Shown: one piece after another, positions 14,060 through 20,699 of the stretch
Numbering within the stretch: position 1 is the stretch's first letter
How the letters are laid out: each line of letters opens with the position of its first letter
Assembly (NCBI RefSeq): GCF_002850745.1
Contig: NZ_KZ559466.1
Span: forward strand, 394,682 to 458,681
Length of the DNA: 64,000 nucleotides
DNA from: Nonomuraea indica
GTDB taxonomy: Bacteria; Actinomycetota; Actinomycetes; Streptosporangiales; Streptosporangiaceae
Reading direction: 5' to 3'
The notes under the pieces: generated by a model
What the model was told of the DNA's origin: nothing
What the model saw: only the letters and a program-made list of their open reading frames with translations
The model's database searches: none
Position numbers and translations under genes: made by a program

Positions 14060-14938
14060 ATGAGGCTCGACAACGTGCTGAGCGGGTTCGTCGCCGAGCC
14101 ACGGGGGCGCGACGGGCTGCTGCTGGCCGCCCTGCTGACCCGCCAGGCCGGAGGCCGCCTGACGGTGGCGACCGTGCAGCCGCCCGCGCGGACCGTGCCC
14201 GGACCTGCCCGCGCCGAGGAGAGCGCCTGGCGCGCCTACCTCGACGAGCAGGCCGAGGCGACGCTGGCCAGGGCCCGGCAGGAGGTGGACGACCTGCCCG
14301 GCGGCGACGTCGACTACGTCGTCCACTCCCACAAGGGCAGCGGGCGCGGGCTGGTGGAGCTCGCGCGCGAACGCGGCGCCGACGTCGTCGTGATCGGCTC
14401 GGCCGCGGGCGTCAGCAGGGGCCGCATCGCCGTCGGCAGCACCGCCGACCAGCTCCTGCACGCCTCGCCGGTGCCCGTCCTGCTGGCCCCCCGCGGTTAC
14501 GCCGACGCCCGGCCGGAGGCGTTCGAGCGGATCACGCTCGCCTACCGGCGCGGGCCGGGCGCCGACGCCGCCGTCGCCTCGGCCGCCCAGGCCGCCGTCC
14601 GGCTGGACGTGCCGCTGCGGCTGGTGACGCTGCTCGTCAGCAGCGGCCGCCGGGTGAAGGCCGAGCAGGACATGCTGGACCGCCTGCGCGACCTGGCCTG
14701 CGCCGACCTCGCCGCCGCCGCCGAGGGGCACCGCGGCCGCCTCCCGGTGGAGGTGGAGGTGCTGGAGGGCCGCACCGTCGCCCAGGCCCTCAGGGCGGCG
14801 TCCTGGCGGACCGGAGACCTGCTGGTCTGCGCCTCGAGCAGCAGCGGGCCGCTGCGCCGGGTCTTTCTCGGGGACACCTCGGTCAAGATCATACGTGCCG
14901 CCTCCCGCCCCGTGATGATCCTCACTCGACAGCAGTGA
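14060..14938 (+). CDS. Tandem universal stress protein
   Basis: A 292-residue cytosolic protein with two Usp domains. The first has the ATP-binding-like tail VVVIGSAAGVSRGRIAVGSTADQLL and ends with VPVLL; the second is more divergent and ends VKIIRAASRPVMIL. ATG 14060 lies 2 bases after the permease stop, so it is the last gene of the arc operon. Usp proteins often accompany energy-stress or hypoxia genes, which fits an ADI operon. Confidence 0.85.
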   Translation: MRLDNVLSGFVAEPRGRDGLLLAALLTRQAGGRLTVATVQPPARTVPGPARAEESAWRAYLDEQAEATLARARQEVDDLPGGDVDYVVHSHKGSGRGLVELARERGADVVVIGSAAGVSRGRIAVGSTADQLLHASPVPVLLAPRGYADARPEAFERITLAYRRGPGADAAVASAAQAAVRLDVPLRLVTLLVSSGRRVKAEQDMLDRLRDLACADLAAAAEGHRGRLPVEVEVLEGRTVAQALRAASWRTGDLLVCASSSSGPLRRVFLGDTSVKIIRAASRPVMILTRQQ

Positions 14939-15040
14939 AACACCCGGCAAACTATGACGAATCGCCGTTATTTATGGGACATGTGGGGCTTTTGCGACGT
15001 AGTCTCCCGGATCGGATTCGGCATCTTTTTTCCAATCAGC

Positions 15041-15082
15041 TTGACCTTGAGCGTCCTCCCCTTTACCGTCACTGTGCGTAAC
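15041..15082 (+). promoter_or_regulatory. bldD promoter with overlapping BldD-box match
   Basis: TTGACC (15041-15046), a 17-base spacer and TACCGT (15064-15069). GTCACTGTGCGTAAC at 15068-15082 overlaps the -10 and start region. It fits the published BldD pseudopalindrome NTNACNC(A/T)GNGTNAN with one mismatch. BldD is known to repress its own gene in Streptomyces; the site position would allow that here. Confidence 0.55.
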
Positions 15083-15229
15083 CAGCACCGCGCGGCGAAT
15101 TGGGGTAAACCCATGGCCACCGCCACCGATGGAGCCTCCCTCGGCACCAGACCCCCGGTGGCTCGGGCATTCGCCGCAAGGGAGCACAATCTACTGAGAG
15201 CAACACATAGAGAGCCGGGGGGCCACACG

Positions 15230-15724
15230 ATGCCGTCTGAGTACGCCAAGTCGCTGGGTGCACGACTGCGCGCCATCCGCACCCAGCAGGGCCTGTCCCT
15301 GCACGGGGTCGAGGAGAAGTCACGTGGCCGGTGGAAGGCCGTGGTCGTGGGCTCGTACGAGCGTGGCGACCGAGCGGTCACGGTGCAGAAGCTTGCCGAG
15401 CTTGCCGACTTCTACGGGGTTCCCGTCTCCGAGCTGCTGCCCGGCGGCGCCGCGCCCAGCCCGCTCGGCCCCACCCCGAAGCTTGTGATCGACCTCGAAC
15501 GGCTCGCGACGCTGCCGAAGGAGAAGGCGGGCGCCCTGGCCCGCTACGCCGCCACGATCCAGAGCCAGCGGGGCGACTACAACGGCAAGGTGCTGTCGAT
15601 CCGCCAGGAGGACCTGCGCTCCCTGGCCGTGATCTACGACAAGTCGCCGAGCGAGCTCACCGAGGAGCTCATCAACTGGGGCGTCCTCGACGCCGAGGCC
15701 CGCCGCGCCGTCGAGTCGTTCTGA
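15230..15724 (+). CDS. bldD: Developmental regulator BldD
   Basis: c-di-GMP-responsive master repressor of sporulation genes. The 164-residue protein has an N-terminal XRE-type HTH (SLGARLRAIRTQQGLSLHGV through VPVSELLPG) and the C-terminal domain typical of BldD. The RXD-X8-RXXD c-di-GMP signature is visible as RQEDLRSL preceding the IYDKSPSELTEELI helix, although the motif should be confirmed by alignment. ATG 15230 follows a GGGGGG-type ribosome site. In Streptomyces bldD sits directly beside pyrR; here an arc operon separates them. Confidence 0.93.
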   Translation: MPSEYAKSLGARLRAIRTQQGLSLHGVEEKSRGRWKAVVVGSYERGDRAVTVQKLAELADFYGVPVSELLPGGAAPSPLGPTPKLVIDLERLATLPKEKAGALARYAATIQSQRGDYNGKVLSIRQEDLRSLAVIYDKSPSELTEELINWGVLDAEARRAVESF

Positions 15725-15763
15725 CGGACCTCGTGGCCCCCAGGGGCTGACCCGCGACTCTCC

Positions 15764-15795
15764 GAGGGGCGCGCCACCGCACGGGCGCGCCCCTC
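15764..15795 (+). terminator. Strong hairpin after bldD
   Basis: GAGGGGCGCGCC, an 8-base loop, then its exact complement GGCGCGCCCCTC: a 12-bp perfect stem 39 bases after the bldD stop. There is no U-tract, which is normal for high-GC actinobacterial terminators. Confidence 0.7.
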
Positions 15796-15872
15796 ACCCA
15801 TGCCCGGAGCCCTTCGCGAACGGCCGCCGACGGGGAACGACCGTCGAGGGCGGGGAGAGGCACCCAGGCGCG

Positions 15873-15988
15873 TCACGGGCACGCGCGGGAATCACGGGCA
15901 CGCGCAGGAGTCACGGGCACACGCGCAGAAGGCCCGGGCACGCGCAGGAGTCACGGTCACGCGCGGGAGTCACGGGCACGCGCAGGAA
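15873..15988. repeat. Degenerate 19-bp tandem repeat
   Basis: About six copies of a unit close to TCACGGGCACGCGCAGGAG, with small insertions in the third. It lies in the 801-base gene-free spacer between bldD and the HEPN gene. Reading frames through it encode only Arg/Ala/His-rich low-complexity peptide and are not credible genes. Confidence 0.75.
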
Positions 15989-16149
15989 AAGGGCGAGCGC
16001 AGAAAGGGACCGACGCGGAGGGGGCGGGCGCCAAGCCTCCAGCGGAAAGGCCGAGGCGGCAGCGTCGGACGTAAGGGGCGAGCCGGGAAGACTCGGGCAT
16101 CATGGCGCGGCGTCGCCGACGCAGCGGGCCGCACAGGCGCGGAAGCCTG

Positions 16150-16348
16150 GCGCAGCGGGCTGGCGCAGCGGGCTGGCGCGAAGGGCCGAACAGGCGCGGA
16201 GAGCTGGCGCGAAGGGCCGGACAGGTGCGGGGGGCTGGCGCGGAGGGCCGAACGGCGCGGAGGGCCGAACGGCGCGGAGGGCCGAACGGCGCGGAGGGCC
16301 GGACAGGTGCGGGGGGCTGGCGCGGAGGGTCGTACAGCGCGGAGGGCC
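16150..16348. repeat. 17-bp tandem repeats nested in a larger duplication
   Basis: Three perfect head-to-tail copies of GCGGAGGGCCGAACGGC occupy 16240-16290. They are flanked by two copies of a longer block containing GGCCGGACAGGTGCGGGGGG (16216 and 16297 regions) and by related GGCTGGCGC units. It looks like slippage plus segmental duplication in non-coding DNA. I see no gene in 15796-16525. Confidence 0.8.
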
Positions 16349-16525
16349 GTGGGACGGGCGGGGAGGAAGCCGCCGTGGGATGGCCGAAGGCGGTGGACAC
16401 GCATCGTGGGGCAGCCGGCGTGTGGTCCCCAGGGGTCTTGCGGACGGCCGTGGGGCTCCTGCGGATGGCCGCGCGGGATTGCGGCTCGGCCCGTGGGCCG
16501 GGCGCCGGGCCCGGAGGTGAGGTGC

Positions 16526-16972
16526 TCAGCCGGCCAGGGGCACGGTGACCGGGAGCTGTGGCTGGGTGGGGACGCCGAGGATGCCCTCGACCGTGGTGAC
16601 GAACTTCTCGGCCTCGGTGAGCAACTCGTCGGCGTCGGCCGCCGAGACGCCGCGGACCATGCCGGCCTCGGCCCTGGCCCGCTTGGCGGCGCTCACCGCG
16701 AAGTAGGCCGCCCATTCGGCGAGCTGCGGCTCAGCCTCCGGCAGGAGCTCCCACGCGCTGCGCAGGCGGCGCCTGCGGCCCTCCATGGGACGTGGGCGGG
16801 CGGCCAGGATCGCGGCGGCCGCGCGCAGCGCGGCGAGGTGGGCCGCGACATACCGGGATGCCGGGGTGCGAGCCGTCGTCGCCTCCGCCAGGCAGGAACG
16901 TGAATCCGTCAGGTGCGCCCGAACAGCAGGCGACAGCCCGGGACCCTGCGGGTCTCTAGACCGTGGTGCCAT
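16526..16972 (-). CDS. SAV_6107-family HEPN-domain protein
   Basis: A 148-residue all-alpha protein of the type called SAV_6107 HEPN in actinobacteria (recognised from memory). The core is rich in Ala/Arg/Glu helices (SRCLAEATTARTPASRYVAAHL, ADADELLTEAEKFVTTVEGIL). The canonical RxxxxH ribonuclease motif of HEPN toxins is not evident, so catalytic activity is uncertain. ATG 16972 is preceded by AAGGAGG at 7 bases spacing. It stands alone between repeat-rich spacers. Confidence 0.65.
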   Translation of the reverse strand: MAPRSRDPQGPGLSPAVRAHLTDSRSCLAEATTARTPASRYVAAHLAALRAAAAILAARPRPMEGRRRRLRSAWELLPEAEPQLAEWAAYFAVSAAKRARAEAGMVRGVSAADADELLTEAEKFVTTVEGILGVPTQPQLPVTVPLAG

Positions 16973-16988
16973 GTGCACGCCTCCTTGG

Positions 16989-17634
16989 GGTCGTGGCGGC
17001 TCCCGGCGTCGCCGCCGGTGAAGCCAACGATCGCAGACGCCACCGACATTTCCGCCGGGCCGGCCGGACGAGAAGCTTCCCCTCTCCCCGTCCGGCCAGG
17101 ACGCGCCCACTCGTCTCCGCCGACGACGAGGACGCGCCCTTCGCCCGTGGAGCCTGACCGCGGGTCTCGCTTGGGGGAAGCGTGGCCCGCGATCAGGTCC
17201 TCGACGTGAGCCGCGAGTCTCACGTCACTACGTCGAACATAATTTCGATCACGGTCTGTGTCAACCTGCTCCAGAACACAGGTTCGATCGTTGTGGGCGA
17301 CCACTTCCCCGCGGGCGTGGCGTGGCGCGCGTCCCATGCGGGAAGCTGGGCACGTCGCGGCAGCCCGGCGACGCGCCCACGCCCCGTCGCCGCACGTGCC
17401 CCGTCGCCGCACGGGCACCGGGGCACAGGCGTCGGGGCACGGGCGCCACGACGCCCGGGGCGCCCGAGGCCGCACCCGGGGTGCCCGCGCCGCACGCCCG
17501 CAGAGCCGTCCGAACCATCGACACGTCCGAACCATCGCACCGCCCGGAGCCGCCCGGAGCCGCCTGGAGACACCGGGGACCGCCGGAACCGTCCGAACCG
17601 TCCGAACCGTCCGAACCGCGCAGGGGAGCAGCCA
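16989..17634. other. Gene-free spacer with low-complexity repeats
   Basis: No credible coding frame on either strand. It holds two LexA-like boxes (annotated separately). Near the 3' end there are four near-perfect copies of the 9-mer CCGAACCGT (about 17584-17618) directly before the Nudix ribosome-binding site, preceded by GC-rich GCCCGGAGCC units. Confidence 0.6.
17233..17287. promoter_or_regulatory. Pair of LexA (SOS)-box-like sequences
   Basis: TCGAACATAATTTCGA (17233-17248) differs from the actinobacterial LexA consensus TCGAAC-N4-GTTCGA at one base. CAGAACACAGGTTCGA (17272-17287) differs at two. They lie 39 bp apart in the spacer between the divergent HEPN gene (start 16972) and the Nudix gene (start 17635). 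Either gene could be the target. Confidence 0.4.
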
Positions 17635-18189
17635 GTGACGCAGCAGGAGCAGGGACAGGTCATCGAGCAGGTGTCCACCGAGATCGTGTACGAGAACGCG
17701 TACCTGCGCCTGCGCGAGGACCGCATCCGCCGCCCCGACGGCTCGCCAGGCGTCTACACCTACCTCGACAAGCCGGACTTCGCGCTGGTGATCGCCGTCG
17801 AGGACGGCGGGTTCCACCTGGTCGAGCAGTACCGCTACCCGGTCCGGGCCCGGTCGTGGGAGTTCCCGCAGGGCACCTTCCCGCACCTGGCGACCGGCGA
17901 CCCGGAGGTGCTGGCCCGCGAGGAGCTACGCCAGGAGACCGGCCTCACGGCGGGGCGGATCCGCCACCTGGGGCGCCTGGACTCGGCCAAGGGCGTGTCG
18001 GCGCAGGGCTTCGACGTGTTCCTGGCCGCGGACCTCACGCACGGGGAGGCCGAACTGGAGCCGGAGGAGCAGGACCTGCGGCACCAGTGGTTCCCCCGGG
18101 GCGAGGTCGAGGCCATGATCCGGCGGGGCGACATCACGGACGCCGCCACGCTGGCGGCCTACACGCTGCTGCTGCTGGCGGGCGAGTGA
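17635..18189 (+). CDS. Nudix hydrolase (ADP-ribose pyrophosphatase-like)
   Basis: 184-residue Nudix protein. The Nudix box is recognisable as G-x5-E-x7-REELRQETGL starting near residue 81, after YRYPVRARSWEFPQGTF. This matches the ADP-ribose/nucleoside-diphosphate-sugar hydrolase branch. GTG 17635 is chosen because GGGGAG lies 7 bases upstream. Longer in-frame extension upstream is repeat sequence. Its substrate cannot be set from sequence alone. Confidence 0.85.
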   Translation: MTQQEQGQVIEQVSTEIVYENAYLRLREDRIRRPDGSPGVYTYLDKPDFALVIAVEDGGFHLVEQYRYPVRARSWEFPQGTFPHLATGDPEVLAREELRQETGLTAGRIRHLGRLDSAKGVSAQGFDVFLAADLTHGEAELEPEEQDLRHQWFPRGEVEAMIRRGDITDAATLAAYTLLLLAGE

Positions 18190-18196
18190 GCCCGGT

Positions 18197-18226
18197 CCCT
18201 CCCGGCCGGCGATCCGGCCGGGAGGG
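18197..18226 (+). terminator. Terminator of the Nudix gene
   Basis: CCCTCCCGGCCGG, loop CGAT, then the exact complement: a perfect 13-bp stem beginning 7 bases after the stop codon. The following 230 bases to the ferredoxin gene hold nothing else I can name. Confidence 0.8.
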
Positions 18227-18456
18227 GCCCCGCGGGCGACGTCGCGGCGCCGCGCCCGTGCGCCCGAGGGGCGTGGAAAGGACGGGCGGTCGTGACGGCG
18301 GCGGGCGGTGGCCGGCCCATGCCGGCCGTAAAACTCCTATATGGCGACAGGACGGAAAAAGCGCCCGTCTGACCATCCACTGGGCAGAAAAGCAACCCCG
18401 CAGTCAGAACCGCACGCGTCAGGACGGCCGGAAAACGGCGAAACGCCCGTGGTTTC

Positions 18457-18648
18457 TCAGGACACCGACAAGGCGCCCGACGGGCAGAGGTTCACGGCGC
18501 GGCGCACGGCGCCCTCCAGCTCCGCCGGCGGCGACGGGTCGAGGAGCACGACGGTCCCGTCCTCCTCACTCTGGTCGAACACCTTCGGCACCGTCAGCGC
18601 GCACATGCCCGCCCCGATGCACACCGTCGTATCCGCTTCGATCTTCAT
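18457..18648 (-). CDS. [3Fe-4S] ferredoxin (P450 partner)
   Basis: A 63-residue ferredoxin with the pattern C-x5-C (CIGAGMC) and a distal C-P (NLCPSGA). One cysteine of the usual CxxCxxC is replaced, as in the single [3Fe-4S] ferredoxins that serve actinobacterial P450s. It starts 9 bases after the P450 stop and is clearly co-transcribed. It should hand electrons to that P450; a ferredoxin reductase gene lies elsewhere (31003-32178) and is a possible but unproven partner. Confidence 0.92.
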   Translation of the reverse strand: MKIEADTTVCIGAGMCALTVPKVFDQSEEDGTVVLLDPSPPAELEGAVRRAVNLCPSGALSVS

Positions 18649-18657
18649 GATGGTGAC

Positions 18658-19848
18658 CTACCAGGTGACAGGGAGGCGGTGCACGCCGTAGATGCTCATG
18701 TCCGTGCGCATCGGCACCTCCTCCGGTGGTACGGCCAAGCGTAGGCCCGGCAGCCGGCGCAGCAGCGCCGCGTAGCCGACCCTCATCTCGATCCTGGCGA
18801 GCTGCTGGCCGAGGCACTGGTGGATGCCGTGCCCGAAGGTCAGGTGGCCGCTCGCGGGCCGGGTGACGTCCAGCCGGTCTCCGCCGGGGAAGCGCGCGGG
18901 ATCGCGGTTGGCCACCGGCAGGTGGAGGGTGACCGCCTCGCCCTTGGCGATGACGGTGCCCTCCAGCTCGACGTCCTCCAGCGCGGCCCTGACGGGCCCC
19001 AGGTGGATGATCGTGAGATGGCGCAGCAGCTCCTCGACCGCGTCGTCCATCAGCGAGGGGTCGTCCCGCAGCGCGGCGAGCTGCCCCGGGTCGGTCAGCA
19101 GCGCATAGGTGCCGAGGCCCAGCATGTTCGCGGTGGTCTCGTGGCCCGCCACGAGCAGCAGGAAGGCGACCCCGGTGAGCTCCTCGTCGGTCAGCTCGCC
19201 GCCCTCGATGAGCCCGGTGAGCAGGTCGTCGCCGGGTTCGGCGCGCTTGTGCTGGATGAGGCCGTACAGGAACGTCGAGATGCGCGTCATCGCGGCGACG
19301 ACGTCGGCGCCCTCGCTCTCGAGGCCGAAGAGCACCTTGGAGTCGGCCTGGAACCGCTCGCGGTCGTCGTACGGGACGCCGAGCAGCTCGCAGATCACCA
19401 GCGACGGGATCGGCAGCGCGAACTCCTCCACCAGATCGGCGGGCCGCTCCCCCGCCTCCATCCGGTCGAGGCAGGCTTCGGCGATCTCCGCGATCCGGGG
19501 CTCCAGCTGGTTCATCCTGCGCACGGTGAACTGGCCGGCCAGCAGCTTGCGGTAGCGCGTGTGCTCCGGCGCGTCCATCCGCAGGAAGAAGCCCGGCGGC
19601 ACCTGGAACTGCTGCTCCTTCAGCAGTTCGAGCCGCGCCGGGATGGGCGGGTGGGCCAGCTCCGGCCGGTTGCTGAAGCGCGGATCGGCCAGCACGGCGC
19701 GGGCGGCCGCGTAGCCGGTGACCAGCCAGCCGAGGTGCCCGTCGGCGTACCTCATGCGGTGCAACGGGCCCCGTTCTCGAAGCTCCGTGAACTTGTCTGG
19801 CGGGTCCAGGGGACGCTCGCGCTCGGTGGTCAGAGTGAGGTCGGACAT
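18658..19848 (-). CDS. Cytochrome P450 (CYP105/107-like)
   Basis: Soluble bacterial monooxygenase of 396 residues. It has the I-helix oxygen-activation motif AGHETTAN, the EEL LR K-helix region, and the heme-binding loop FGHGIHQCLGQQLA with the axial Cys. ATG 19848 is chosen for MSDLTLTTERERP; an upstream in-frame start at 19881 would add residues unlike P450s. It is divergent from a TetR gene with overlapping promoters, so that regulator probably controls it. The substrate is unknown and no biosynthetic genes adjoin it. Confidence 0.93.
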   Translation of the reverse strand: MSDLTLTTERERPLDPPDKFTELRERGPLHRMRYADGHLGWLVTGYAAARAVLADPRFSNRPELAHPPIPARLELLKEQQFQVPPGFFLRMDAPEHTRYRKLLAGQFTVRRMNQLEPRIAEIAEACLDRMEAGERPADLVEEFALPIPSLVICELLGVPYDDRERFQADSKVLFGLESEGADVVAAMTRISTFLYGLIQHKRAEPGDDLLTGLIEGGELTDEELTGVAFLLLVAGHETTANMLGLGTYALLTDPGQLAALRDDPSLMDDAVEELLRHLTIIHLGPVRAALEDVELEGTVIAKGEAVTLHLPVANRDPARFPGGDRLDVTRPASGHLTFGHGIHQCLGQQLARIEMRVGYAALLRRLPGLRLAVPPEEVPMRTDMSIYGVHRLPVTW

Positions 19849-19900
19849 GCCGGGACTCCTTCCGGATCGGTACGTCCACAAAACCTCATCCAGTGCAAAG

Positions 19901-19939
19901 TTTCAATGGGTGAAAATCATGAGCCGGTGCGCGTATAGT
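19901..19939. promoter_or_regulatory. Divergent P450/TetR promoters with shared operator
   Basis: Inverted repeat TTTCA-ATGGG-TGAAA at 19901-19915. Rightward TGAAAA (19911-19916), 17 bases, TATAGT (19934-19939) predicts transcription starting at the tetR ATG itself. Leftward TTGAAA (minus strand, 19908-19903), 17 bases, TTTTGT could serve the P450. Both -35 elements fall in the inverted repeat, so one bound TetR dimer would block both. Confidence 0.55.
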
Positions 19940-19945
19940 TCCGCC

Positions 19946-20557
19946 ATGGTGGGTATGCGGGAGCGCAAGAAACAGCGCACACGCCGGGCGCTGATCGAGG
20001 CCGCGCTCCGGCTGTTCGCCGACAAGGGCTACGAGGAGACGACGCTCGCCGAGATCGCGGCGGAGGCCGACGTGTCGACGCGCACGTTCTTCAGCTACTT
20101 CGCCAGCAAGGAGGACGTGGTCTTCCACGACTCCGGCGTCCGGCTGGAGCGCCTGCTCGGCCTGGTGGCGGCCAGGAAGCCCGACGAGCCGCTGCCCCGG
20201 CTGCTGCTCGGCATCGTCCAGGAGAGCATGGCGCAGGCGACCGAGGACGACGAGTTCCCGCTGCGCGACGCGCCGCTGCGCCTGGCCCTCATCATGAACG
20301 TCCCCGCCCTGCAGGCGCGGGCGCTGCACGTGCTGTTCGACAGCCAGCTCCGGCTGACGCGGGCCCTGCACGACGCCTACGCCGACCGGCTCGACGTGGT
20401 GGATGCGGCGGCGGCCGTGGGCGCGCTGACCGGCGCGGCGAAGCTCGCCGTCATGGCCTCGCTCGAGCGGGGCGACTCGATGGAGCAGGCGATGAAGGCG
20501 GCCGCCCGCGCCGCCGAGGTGGCGATGCGCGGCCTCGACCGCCTCGGCGACGCCTGA
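19946..20557 (+). CDS. TetR-family transcriptional regulator
   Basis: 203-residue regulator with an N-terminal TetR HTH (RRALIEAALRLFADKGYEET through VSTRTFFSYFASKEDVVF). The divergent C-terminal ligand domain is hydrophobic and Ala-rich. ATG 19946 coincides with the predicted transcription start, so the mRNA may be leaderless. Likely regulates itself and the adjacent P450-ferredoxin pair, by position. Confidence 0.9.
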   Translation: MVGMRERKKQRTRRALIEAALRLFADKGYEETTLAEIAAEADVSTRTFFSYFASKEDVVFHDSGVRLERLLGLVAARKPDEPLPRLLLGIVQESMAQATEDDEFPLRDAPLRLALIMNVPALQARALHVLFDSQLRLTRALHDAYADRLDVVDAAAAVGALTGAAKLAVMASLERGDSMEQAMKAAARAAEVAMRGLDRLGDA

Positions 20558-20603
20558 CGCACCCGGCCCGGCCTGACCCGGCCCGAAGATCCGGCCCGGC
20601 AAT

Positions 20604-20651
20604 TCAGCCCGGCGACTCAGCCCGGCGACTCAGCCCGGCGACTCAGCCCGG
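20604..20651. repeat. 13-bp tandem repeat between convergent genes
   Basis: TCAGCCCGGCGAC repeats with exact 13-base period (starts 20604, 20617, 20630, 20643). It lies between the ends of the convergent tetR and membrane-protein genes. Each copy contains a TCA/TGA in the minus strand. Confidence 0.8.
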
Positions 20652-20699
20652 AAAGCCGGCCCCGAATCCGGCCCGGCCCGGAGATCCGGCGGGCGAACG

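Noticed and set aside
15957..16715. Minus-strand frames of up to 252 codons through the 16-kb repeats
   Set aside because: They translate tandem repeats into Pro/Ala/Arg/Ser strings and run into the HEPN gene in another frame; no start context.
17220..17726. 168-codon minus-strand frame over the LexA-like boxes and the Nudix 5' region
   Set aside because: Overlaps the Nudix start, has repeat-derived composition, and only its last 30 residues look protein-like.
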